Of a stretch of 64,000 bases of DNA, positions 14,313-26,600 are shown one piece after another. Both the position numbers and the translations under genes were made by a program. The DNA is from Glandiceps talaboti (lineage: Eukaryota > Hemichordata > Enteropneusta > Spengelidae): assembly GCF_964340395.1 (NCBI RefSeq), contig NC_135563.1:21784151-21848150 (forward strand), read 5' to 3'. The notes beneath the pieces are model-generated. The model had not been told where the DNA came from. It made no database searches and was given only the letters and a program-made list of their open reading frames with translations. Positions within the stretch are counted from its first letter, which is position 1, and each line of letters opens with the position of its first letter.

Positions 14313-16077
14313 GTGCACAACCATAGCTCTACTCATATGACAGGCAAGGCCTTGTCTCAAATCACAAACCAAAATAGAATCATGTATTTAATACACAGCA
14401 CACAGAAGATGTAAACATTACAGCAGCTATACTAATTAGCATATTTATGCATAGGCAGAGAGTTATTATGCATATTGATATTATATATAATGTTATAGTA
14501 CTATATCTTAATGCCATATATAGTATAATAAATAGTAACTATTCAGTGCTGCCATGGTGATATATCTGGCTAATATTATAGTTTTTTTTAAAGTCGTAAA
14601 ACATTTATATCAGTGTATGGTTAATGTCTTCAGATAGACTAGATACTCAGTTCAGACAACAGAACATACAAAATATGAAAACTAAATACGCAGCATAGCA
14701 GTAGATGTCCAATAAACATAGGGACTGGTAAGTAATATTTTGAAAATAAAAGTTCCAATTTACTGAGAACGCTGATTTGCTATCTTTGAGAAATCAGTTG
14801 ATTAAACCTTCACCAAACATTAGTGAATTAAACGAATGTGTCCTTGATTACAATCTACTGTGTAGGTTGACAGAATTTGAATTTTTATATTAAGCAAAGG
14901 AATTGTCAGAATTTTCACATCGATAGAGCTTTGGTAAAGGGCAAAGGGATTGTATTTTGTCAATGTGTTATAACTGAAAACTGTATATCCACTTTCAAGG
15001 TTAAATTTTTTGTTTTTGTCATTGCTTCCAAGATTGTCTAAATTATAAATTGTATTTATTGACTGATAAGATACAACTCCAAAATCATTTTTCTCTCAAA
15101 AAGTCACGAAAATCTACCATAGTGACTGTAAGTATGTATAGCAAGCAGTATGTATCATTATTTCAAAGACCATGGCTGTAGGTAAACATGACATAATCCA
15201 TGAATCATGAATATTCATGTTTGCTCATGAATATTTATGGTGTTTAATGATGAATATTCATGACTAAAAGGGAGGGGAATATCTGAAAGTTTCACAATGA
15301 AAGTAAAGGTTCTGACATTTCAGGAAACATGCAACTAATGTTAAACGTTATACAGAACTGTATTTTCTTTGACTACATTAAGTTTTGATTTAAAATATTA
15401 ATTTGGACACAAAGAGTATTTAAATTGGGTGCATATGGGTGTTAAAATCGGAATATACCTAAAGTATTTCCTTCTGCTTATTAACAAAGCTATTCATTAA
15501 TTATTGAACATCACACATATCAACCTAATGGTAACTCTTGTTTAAAATCACAATGACCTGGGATGACCCCTGGGCCAGCTCATTTTGAAGTTCCTGCATT
15601 TATGTCTATGTACAGGTCTTTTTAAAATCTGTGCACTTCCCAAAGCTACTATAGTATGGTCATCCCTATATTTAAACTATACATAACACTTTCTAAATTA
15701 GTAATTATGTCATGATAAATTCTGGGGAGGCAGTAGTCATATAAATTCAAATGCACAAATATATACTAAACAATGCTACCAGTGAAGGTGTTTTCCTTAT
15801 CTCTTCTAGGGGTAGCACCCCCTGATACGATTCTCTGTAGTTAATTACCTTAATGATATAAAAGCATCATGATATGCTAATTAAAAACTATGCCCTGTAG
15901 CATATAGACATTGCTTGCGATATCTTCCAGTCACAAATTTTAACGGCGATAGACACATTGATGTCAGATTGAAATAATAAGAAGATAAAAATCACTCCAC
16001 AGTTTATGATATTGCCAACTTCTTAAAATCCTTTAAAACAAAATTTTAAAGCAACTCCATCTTGTTATGTTTAAATG
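14313..16077. other. No gene recognised; three ATGAATATTCAT-type palindromes at 15206-15261
   Basis: No exon was recognised. A 14-bp perfect palindrome CATGAATATTCATG lies at 15206-15219, a one-mismatch relative (ATGAATATTTAT) near 15228, and a perfect 12-bp copy at 15250-15261. Confidence 0.5.
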
Positions 16078-16585
16078 AATAAATGGACAGGTTGGCAATA
16101 CACTGTTTATTTCACAAGGACACATGGACAGGTCGGCAATACACTGTTTATTTCACAAGGACACATGGACAGGTTGGTAATACACTGTTTTTTCACAAGG
16201 ACACATGGACAGGTCGGCAATACACTGTTTATTTCACAAGGACACATGGACAGGTCGGCAATACACTGTTTATTTCACAAGGACACATGGACAGGTTGGC
16301 TGTTTGTTTCACAAGGACACATGGACAGGTTGGTAATACACTGTTTTTTCACAAGGACACATGGACATGGTAATACACTGTTTTTTCACAAGGACACATG
16401 GACAGGTTGGTAATACACTGTTTATTTCACAAGGACACATGGACAGGTTGGTAATACACTGTTTTTTCACAAGGACACATGGACATGGTAATACACTGTT
16501 TATTTCACAAGGACACATGGACAGGTTGGTAATACACTGTCTTTTTCACAAGGACACATGGACAGGTTGGTAATACACTGTCTTT
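16078..16585. repeat. Minisatellite, ~37-bp units, many with AATAAA on the minus strand
   Basis: About 13-14 units are built on ACACTGTTTATTTCACAAGG plus ACACATGGACAGGTTGGTAAT, with shortened variants. Read on the minus strand, the units with TTTATTTC contain GAAATAAACAG, a canonical poly(A) signal hexamer. Others have lost it (TTTTTTC). The array lies downstream of the INPP5A stop codon. Confidence 0.95.
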
Positions 16586-16859
16586 ATTTAACTTTAAAAT
16601 AGGGTATATTATGGTGAGGTACTGCTAGTTGCTGAACACTTCCACAGTCTGGTATCATCAGATGATGTATTGGACAGCCATGGTCAAGCAGTAACATTAG
16701 AAAGCAGCACTACCTATAAGTTATTATATATATATAATATTGCAGAAATAGTATACTGGAAATCTGGCTTGCTAGTTTACTGCTTATTTTGCAGACTATA
16801 ATTTTGTTGACTATGCACATCTTTTATCTTCAATAGGTACCAATTAAAATCTTCATACA

Positions 16860-16930
16860 TTACACTGATGTCTCTCTGATGATGATTGGTGCAGGTCCAT
16901 TGTGTTTATTTGGGACATAGTATGACACTC
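16860..16930 (-). other. INPP5A: Candidate 3' terminal exon of INPP5A (alternative C-terminus or 3' UTR)
   Basis: A strong acceptor (ggttttcttctgcag) ends at 16931. If it were spliced to the phase-1 end of exon 16, the frame would stay open for 23 residues (GVSYYVPNKHNGPAPIII then RETSV) to TAA at 16862-16860. If spliced to the donor at 17910 it would be 3' UTR only. An AATAAA (minus strand) sits about 20 nt inside it. This is inference from splice consensus; there is no homology support for the peptide. Confidence 0.4.
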
Positions 16931-17211
16931 CTGCAGAAGAAAACCATGACAAAACATTTTAAATTGATAACATGATAAATAATACCACAATAGGAAGATA
17001 TTTCTTTAGCTTACCTCATGTACTGAAGGTTGGAAAAAAACCTAAATTTCTGTCCGGAATGTTTAGCATTCATTCAAAAGTTAAAAGACAAAAATAAAGT
17101 TTGCAACATTGAAGATGTTACTTGTATTGTTAAGGAGAGAACAAGAAAATAGAAGCTGGCTGAAAAAGCTTTACTGCTTCATGGGACTGATGATTTTGAA
17201 TTTATCACATT

Positions 17212-17374
17212 CCATATATGGACATAGTGGACCAATGCAAAATATAATTTGGATTTACCATATTCCATATATGGACATATCAGGGCATGTAATGGCCTGA
17301 ATCCACCACATTCCATATATGGACATAATGTACTTGGCATGATATCATTTGAATTCACCACATTCCATATATGG
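17212..17374. repeat. Four ~50-bp degenerate repeats, each with a CCATATATGG CArG box
   Basis: CCATATATGG occurs at 17212-17221, 17265-17274, 17313-17322 and 17365-17374, within a partly conserved unit (cacattCCATATATGGacat). CC(A/T)6GG is the serum response factor consensus, and the word is its own reverse complement. Whether SRF binds is unknown. Confidence 0.9.
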
Positions 17375-17910
17375 ATATATTGTACTTAGAGCCGCACTAT
17401 AACAAGGTCCACAAAAACAATATCTGGGTCATAAAGGTATTATCATATACTCTATGAAATGCTGAAAAATATATTTTGAAATAAACAATTTTAAAATATT
17501 GGAGTTCAGGCTGGATGTGATATTGGAAATTTAATTGCTGTTTGGCTCATGTCACAAAAGCCATGACAAAGCTGATTTACATAAATGACCTTATTTGGGC
17601 AAGGGGCCAAACATTATTGCATGGGTAGAGCTTATGATTTCTCCACAGTAATAAATAGCGACAAGATAAAAGATTTACAATAATAATTGGTACTTTGATA
17701 GGGATTTACATCATTAGTACTGTCTAGTGGTGAGTGTTCAAACTGTTACTACGGTGACACAACCCAGAACGTTACTTACTTTACATTCATCATAAGTAAA
17801 TCAACATGGATAACACAAATAATTGACAAAAGGTTTGGAAAAATTGTGAATGGTTCTACAGGTAATTGGTATTACAGTTATAAACAAACATATATATGAT
17901 ATCGGTTTAC

Positions 17911-17978
17911 CTTGGCATGCACCTAAACCTTGTTGGGATCAGAACGTCTACGTTTTGTAGGGGGTTCTCCTACTAGAA
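17911..17978 (-). CDS. INPP5A: INPP5A coding exon 17 with stop codon
   Basis: Joined to exon 16 the frame reads [18 protein letters not shown] and stops at TAG (17925-17923). The acceptor is ttatttttacag. Twelve nt past the stop is a strong donor, AAG|gtaaac, at 17911/17910, suggesting a further 3' UTR exon. The tail is short and basic. It shows no Cys near the end, so the farnesylation CaaX box known from vertebrate INPP5A is absent in this isoform. Confidence 0.75.
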
Positions 17979-20512
17979 CTGTAAAAATAACAATGGAAAG
18001 AAAGAAAACAAAACAGCATGCAACATGCAGTCAAAAATACAAATGAAATATTAACATATCAAAATATCACAATCCGTGCTATGGGTTAGGGAGGGGAGGA
18101 TGAGTGTGGATTTGGGTTATATAAAATCTGAGGGTGTATCATGACGGAGATGAGATTGCTGTTAAACAAATAAAAACTGGACAGTATGCAAAAAAAGTAC
18201 AATATTTCAACTCAATAAATATATGGACTTATTGTTTCAAAGTGACTGTGTACTCCCCTCCCTCACATGATGGTTGAAGTGCAAAGAAAGTGAATTCCTT
18301 CAGAAACAAGACTTTCCACTTTGGTATGAGAAGTGAAATTGGCTACTTCAAAAGACACGATTTTACACTTTGGTACGAGAGTTGTCATTGGCTACTTCAA
18401 AGGCAAGATTTTACACTTTTGTATGAATACTGTAATTGGTTACTTCAAAAGAAAAGACAGCCAACTCTGGTAAAACAAGAACTGTAATTGGCTATTTCAA
18501 AGACAAGACCATTAACTTTGATACGATAACTGTAATTGGCTATTTCAAAGACAAGACCATTAACTTTGATACGATAACTGTAATTGGCTATTTCAAAGAC
18601 AGCCTGTCCACTTATGAGTATTGTAATTGGCTACTCCGACAACTTGTTTTGGTCTAATGTCACTTTCTAACTTATCTTTCTAGTTCTAATTCACCTTTTC
18701 TGACAAAATATTAATTTCCAAAGAAAACTTACAGACACAAAATTCAGTTATCAACATGTACATATGACTTTGTAATTGGTCTGTCTAATGATGATACTCT
18801 ATCATTACATATATGGGCTATGAATAAATCTATAGTCTAGTAACACAAGTTTAGGCAAAAAATACACCAATAAAAATTAGGCCCCAAAACTTTACCTCCA
18901 ATATTATTTTACAGATTACATTATGATTTTTTAATAGACAATATACTTATGTGCTTAACTAACCCTGGAATATTACTATGCAGACACCAACTATTACATT
19001 CCCCTTCAATTTACAATGTAATTATTCTTTTAAAAGAATACTTTTTATACCTCTTACATGTTAACCTACCAGATAGAGACTAAATTTTGCTATCCTGAGT
19101 AAAGTAAAGTGCATTATTACTACGAAATCATATGTACAGGGGAGACATAAATACAAACACAGTAACAAATGACTTCTAAGGACTGCTTGACTTGGTGCCT
19201 TTACACAACAATAACTACCAGACAGGTGTAATTATTTACTACATATAAATGGAAATGACCATACTTACCTTTGCCACCTATCAGTTTCAATGTCAGGTAT
19301 ATTGGCTGTCAACAAATGAGAACATGAAATCAAAAGTTACGAATAGTAATATCTGATATTTTTCATTATTTTGTGATTGTTATGACAACCACAAATCATC
19401 ATCATTTATATTTGCCAACACAATAATAAATATTACCTTCCAGTGAACTCTGTTTCACAACCTAAAATGAAAACTAAAATCTCCAAAAATGTTTCTCACA
19501 AATACTATTCACCCTGTCCCCCCCCCAAACAAACAACAAAACAAACACTTACAGTGCAAATGAATTCTGATTAAACAACAGGCTCTGTCAAAATGTCTGT
19601 TTGCTGGCTTTACTACTGTAGTAAGTAATTAACACCCTTGGTCATGATACAACAACTAATTATTGATGTGGTTTACAGACCTGATGTACATTTTCAAGGA
19701 AATCTGTAACATTGCTCCTTTCTTTGTTGATTTCATATAATTTTCACCATAAAATCACAGAACATGATATGAAAATTAATGAAATTTTGACCAGATTTCT
19801 TACTCACTGTTGCCATGGTTTCTAAACCTTACCAAACAGTCTGCATGTGTGTACATACCTTGTGGTCACCCATACACACATCAGCACCAATGACACTGTA
19901 GACGGCTTTGTGACTTTCATCCTTATGATATAACACAAGATATACGACGTTGTTAGTTTAATGTAATTATTAGATTTGACTTTAGCTAAAACTCATGGTA
20001 ATATATGTAATTTAGAACAAAACTTTATCACAAGATGGCGACTCTCTCTAGTGTAAATGGCTTGGAACCTGCAATTTGATGGTTTGTGCTGTGTCGCTAC
20101 CATTTGTTTCAAGTTGGGACCTGGTTGGACAGCAGTACCTTGTTGCTATGTGATTGAATTAATCCTATGCACTCACAGAGGCTGCAATGAGTTGAGAAAA
20201 TTGAGTATGAGAGCTGTTGTGCCATTATCTGTCTGTGCTCAGGGTAAATGGCTATACTTTTTCTAGCTTTCAATGCAATGTTTTGACAAATGATTGCTCT
20301 TACCTGATGCATTAGTTCTTTTGCGTTGTGTGACATTAGAATCCTATCACACCATGCAGGACATCGTGTTGCCATATATTCATATGCTTCAGCTATATCT
20401 TCACTGTATGGGTAACTACAAGTTTTAGAAGAGAATATTGTAAACAGACAAGGCAGAGGCAAACAGACAGACAGACAGACAGACATACATACAGACAGAC
20501 AGACAAGCAGAA

Positions 20513-20551
<39 letters not shown>

Positions 20552-20588
20552 CAAGCAGAGACAAACAGACAGAAAGACAGACACAAGC

Positions 20589-20619
<31 letters not shown>

Positions 20620-23600
20620 GGGACAAGCAGAGACAAACAGACAGACACAAGCAGAGAAACTGACAGACAGACAGACAGACAGACAGACAGAAGGACAGAC
20701 AGACACTACACCATGACTACAACTGAAAGTTAACTCATACTAAAAATATGTACTGTACCTCTGACTGGAATGCATTCTTACCTTGGAGGGAAGTTGATGT
20801 CAAATTCATGAAGTCTATCAACGAAATACCTTGATTCTCTGTCATATTTACGTAGCTGAAAGAAAGATGATGGTATATGTCAGTTTTACTCTTCTCTAAG
20901 AGACTACAAGTTCCTGGGTGCTTATAAGACTATGTAAATATACCTCTAATTAGGGTATTGGGTTCTGAAACATTAAAAATAAACCTGGGATAATACAGAG
21001 TGGAGCCTCCAGCAGGACTTCATGCTAGCTGTTTGTCATGATTACTTTGTATTTTCCGAATCAAATCCTGAAGTCCTCATGACCATTTCAGATAACGTAT
21101 GAAGAAGTATAGCTACATGTATCATGAGTTTTGCATTGCCACTCCTGTTTGATAATCCTTAATTTTTCCATACACAATATATGGCGGCCATTTTGGATTC
21201 TAAAATAGGCTCATCTTAAAATCATTATGACCTCCATTTCAAATTCTGCATGGTGATCAATCAATTTTTTACTTGATTTTAATTGAGTTCGGGTAGAAGT
21301 ATTCTTGAACAAAGTAATGGTACAAGTTTAACACTTTTAATTTCCAGGCACATTTTAACATTACAAAATTGTATTTATTAATTCCATTTTGAGTTCTTTA
21401 TCTTGTAGAGGTAATCTCTTTATCATCTTACAAGTTATAGGTAGAGGGAATCCTCTTCCCATGCCCTCTCCTACAGATACCCTCTCATATCATATACCTA
21501 CCCATCTAACCTCTCCTACAGATACCCTCTCATATCATATACCTACCCATCTCACCTCTCCTACTGATACCCTCTCATATCATATACCTACCCATCTAAC
21601 CTCTCCTACAGATACCCTCTCATATCATATACCTACCCATCTAACCTCTCCTACAGATACCCTCTCATATCATATACCTACCCATCTAACCTCTCCTACA
21701 GATACCCTCTCATATCATATACCTACCCATCTAACCTCTCCTACTGATACCCTCTCATATCATATACCTACCCATCTAACCTCTCCTACTGATACCCTCT
21801 CATATCATATACCTACCCATCTAACCTCTCCTACTGATACCCTCTCATATCATATACCTACCCATCTAACCTCTCCTACTGATACCCTCATATCATATAC
21901 CTACCCATCTAACCTCTCCTACAGATACCCTCTCATATCATATACTTACCCATCTAACCTCTCCTACAGATACCCTCTCATATCATATACCTACCCATCT
22001 AACCTCTCCTACAGATACCCTCTCATATCATATACCTACCCATCTAACCTCTCCTACTGATACCCTCATATCATATACTTACCCATCTAACCTCTCCTAC
22101 AGATACCCTCTCATATCATATACCTACCCATCTAACCTCTCCTACAGATACCCTCTCATATCATATACCTACCCATCTAACCTCTCCTACAGATACCCTC
22201 TCATATCATATACTTACCCATCTAACCTCTCCTACAGATACCATCTCATATCATATACTTACCCATCTAACCTCTCCTACAGATACCCTCTCATATCATA
22301 TACCTACCCATCTAACCTCTCCTACAGATACCATCTCATATCATATACTTACCCATCTAACCTCTCCTACTGATACCCTCTCAAATCATATACTTACCCA
22401 TCTAACCTCTCCTACAGATACCCTCTCATATCATATACCTACCCATCTAACCTCTCCCTCTCATATCATATACTTACCCATCTAACCTCTCCTACAGATA
22501 CCATCTCATATCATATACCTACCCATCTAACCTCTCCTACTGATACCCTCTCATATCATATACTTACCCATCTAACCTCTCCTACAGATACCCTCTCATA
22601 TCATATACTTACCCATCTAACCTCTCCTACTGATACCCTCTCATATCATATACTTACCCATCTAACCTCTCCTACTGATACCCTCTCATATCATATACCT
22701 ACCCATCTAACCTCTCCTACAGATACCCTCTCATATCATATACCTACCCATCTCACCTCTCCTACTGATACCCTCTCATATCATATACCTACCCATCTCA
22801 CCTATCCTACTGATATCCTCTCATATCATATACTTACCCATCTAACCTCTCCTACAGATACCCTCTCAAATCATATACCTACCCATCTAACCTCTCCTAG
22901 ATACCCTCTCATATCATATACTTATCCATCTAACCTCTCCCTCTCATATCATATACTTACCCATCTAACCTCTCCTACTGATACCCTCTCATATCATATA
23001 CTTATCCATCTAACCTCTCCCTCTCATATCATATACTTACCCATCTAACCTCTCCTACTGATACCCTCTCAAATCATATACCTACCCATCTAACCTCTCC
23101 TAGATACCCTCTCATATCATATACTTATCCATCTAACCTCTCCCTCTCATATCATATACTTACCCATCTAACCTCTCCTACTGATACCCTCTCAAATCAT
23201 ATACCTACCCATCTAACCTCTGCCTCTCATGGCATATACCTACCCATCTAACCTCTCATACTGATACCCTCTCATATCATATACTTACCCATCTGCCTTT
23301 ACTTTCTTTATAAATAACAGTATTGCTTGGACTGAAGGTTTTCTTTGCTAGTGTCAAAACAGTCTGTTAAGAGAAAAAAACAACAACATTCATGTTTTAC
23401 CTCTTAACTAGAAATCTATTCTTGTAAAATGTGACTACCATATTCTTGAGGTATTACTGATATTACATGCATTGTAAACTTTCATACATCCCCTTTTAGA
23501 AAAATTGATGATTTTACTCTGTGATAGGTTTGTAGAGACTAAATTTTTGTATTAGTGTATCTCATGCATTGCATTAACATACTAACGCTGACAAAAGCCA

Positions 23601-26600
23601 AGTTGATAACTTTATATGTATGTTTTTTTCTCTATGAAATATTAAAGCAAAATGTTCAAGTTTATAGTACTGTAAATGCAGTTTAGAAGTAGATACATTT
23701 TGGATTAATATTCTTTGTGGATGTAAGTGTACATTACTATGATTGACAGAGAAATTAGTTGCATCAACAGATAACTGTAAATCTGCCTTGTATTCGAGCA
23801 TATCACTTGTCATTTCTCATAAGCATCAGATTCAGAGTGTGTCCAATATTCTTACCTTTCCTTGGTTTTCATTCTCTATGTATGTGATCTTTTGAACTTC
23901 ATCTTTCTCCTTCTCATACTCTGCTGTGGCCTTTGAGCATAGCGACTGTTACGAAGACAAACAGAAACAGACATTAAGAATAGCTCTCACTTCTCATTAC
24001 CTCAGTTATGATTAGTCAAATCTCAAATACATGTACCATTCTTTATGCAAATAACTACTTAACATGCGAGTACACGCACAACATAAATTATGCAAGCCAA
24101 GTTTACAAATATTCAATAGCATTCTAACTTAGTTATGGTTGATCAATTTCAAATACAGTTACTATCCTTTATGCAAATTACTAATTAATATGTAAATGAA
24201 ACCCAATATATGCAAGCCATGTCTCATAATACTAAAGCAAGTTTGTGAAACATCTGTTCTTTTAATATGGAGGATTTATGTCAATGGCTGTCAAGTTTCA
24301 AATGTATACATTATGCAAATTAGTACTTAATATGCAAATAATATCTTCTAATATTTTATTTGTAACTTCATACATGATCTAGTTTTGGCTCATTTGACTT
24401 GTATTTTGTTCATTTGTAGATAAGTTTAGAGTATTTTGTAAGCTTACAATTTTTGGCAATAAAAATATTATTATTGATACTTAAGGCAATTGTGTGGCAC
24501 ACAGTTTTAGTTTGGTCAATGTATGTTATCAGGAGGTCACGGAAGGTCTCAAATTCAAAAATCTCTCAGTATGTAGAATAAATTGAAATAACCTTCACTT
24601 TTAAAAAATAACTCTGAACATTGACATCACACATAAAGCCAAAGCTTACCCTAATCACCCCATTCAGATCAAGTCGGAAGTTAAAATCACCAAATATAAA
24701 AACCGGAACCTTGTCGTACTTGTCTGATGCAAACCTATAAATAGAAATGAAAGTATTGAGAGGCACAATGACAATCTGAGGTACATTTGAAATTAATGTT
24801 GGGCAATGAATCAGATTGGATTCCATTTGAACTGGGTTCATACACTTTAAAAGTCACCTCAATTTAAACAGCAACTGAGTGGGCCAGAGGACTGACTCTA
24901 CAAAAGATACATATTTGTATCAAACCTAGGGAGTTAGGTGAATAGGAAATACATAAGACCCCTTAACTAAACTTAATATTGTAACATCATCCATGGTTCT
25001 ACATTTATTAGTAAGAGTTCCTTGTGTAACCCCAATTTTAAGTTTCACTACATTTCATCATTATTTTATCAAGAAACTAAAGGGACTGTAACAAAAAGTT
25101 GCTAATTTAGGTTCAGGGTTGTTTGTTGGTGTGCTTAGGGCAATAAATATATTGTGTTTTGCACTATGACCCTGGTGAAAGTAATGGGTTGGGTGGGGGG
25201 AGCAAAATGAACTCTTTCCCATTTCTGTACTGACTTCTTCACCATGACTGTAGTCTTATCAACATTTTATAAATGATATGACATGATATGATATGATATA
25301 TGATATGATATATGATATGATATGATATGATAGGATATATGATATGATATGGTATGGTATGGTATGGTATGGTATGGTATGGTATGGTATGGTATGGTAT
25401 GGTATGGTATGGTATGATATGATATGATATGATATGATATGATATATGATATGATATGATATATGATATGATATGATATATGATATGATATGATATGATA
25501 TAATATGTATGATATGATATGATATGTTTCACTCAAATGTGTTAGACCGTAACACATCACAATGGAATTCTTGTACTCCACTATTTCATAGGGAAGGAGC
25601 AGATTACTATTCCTAATTTGAGAAATTGTGAAAATAGGTAAAATAAGTACTAACCTTTGAAGTACATGCTCCAATGCTTTCCTTCTGTGGTTACTATACA
25701 CTGATGGCGTCTTCAAGAAGAGTTGGTTAAGAAGAAGAAAAAGAAATAAAGTTAAAAAAACACCAGAAATATCCCGAATAAGCTACATATTCCATGATAT
25801 GGCTCTCTTTCATACTTGCAGTTCATTAAACACATCATCACAAGGACATTATTTTGTGTTGAAACTACAACATTGTACACTTAAGAAATTTAAAGAAAAT
25901 ATCAAATAAACTAGAAAACATAGATAAAAGACGTAGCACTGATACACTAAATAAAGACATGCAATATCATGACAGTGACTACCCTCTAACTTGATATGCA
26001 CATTTTGTTTTGGTTGATGGCAATTTTCATTTTTTATAAAAAGAGACTTACCGTTTCTGCAGCTATAATGTTTGATGCATCATGAAACAAATGAATATTC
26101 ACCAAATCAAATATACTATGGGAGAAATGAAAATAAAGAACAATATTAGATCAAGTCTTATCTGAATAATTTCAAAATTTATGCGATGAGTCATACAGTT
26201 GATGCAGAAACCAATACATGTATACACTTTATCTGAGGCAATATTTGATGCAGTAAAATCGCTAAATGCACCCAGTCATGGTGTCAATAGGGACCGAAAC
26301 TTGCATCCATTTTGAATCATGGGACTATTTCTAACATATTGGTAATAATCTAATCATCATAACTTTGAAATTTGTGAATACTGCATTGTGGGAAATGTGA
26401 TTTCATTGCATTAGTAAACATGAATCATTCAAAGTTTGTAAACAATATCGTTACATTGTAAACATATTTACTAAAAGACACTCACAAGAGGGCTATCCTT
26501 TCAAGCATACCAGATGATGTATTTCCACATTTACAAATAATCTCACGGTCAATTACATGTTGATACTTTGTTTAGATTGTAAATTGGCTACTAATGTTAT

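Noticed and set aside
20109-20648. 179-codon frame reading through INPP5A exon 14
   Set aside because: Only 20304-20415 is coding; the rest is CTGT microsatellite and intron beyond clear splice sites.
21389-22060. 223-codon repetitive frame ([15 protein letters not shown] units)
   Set aside because: A 45-bp period divisible by 3 gives an open frame antisense to INPP5A; it lies in its intron and the frame breaks wherever a unit loses bases.
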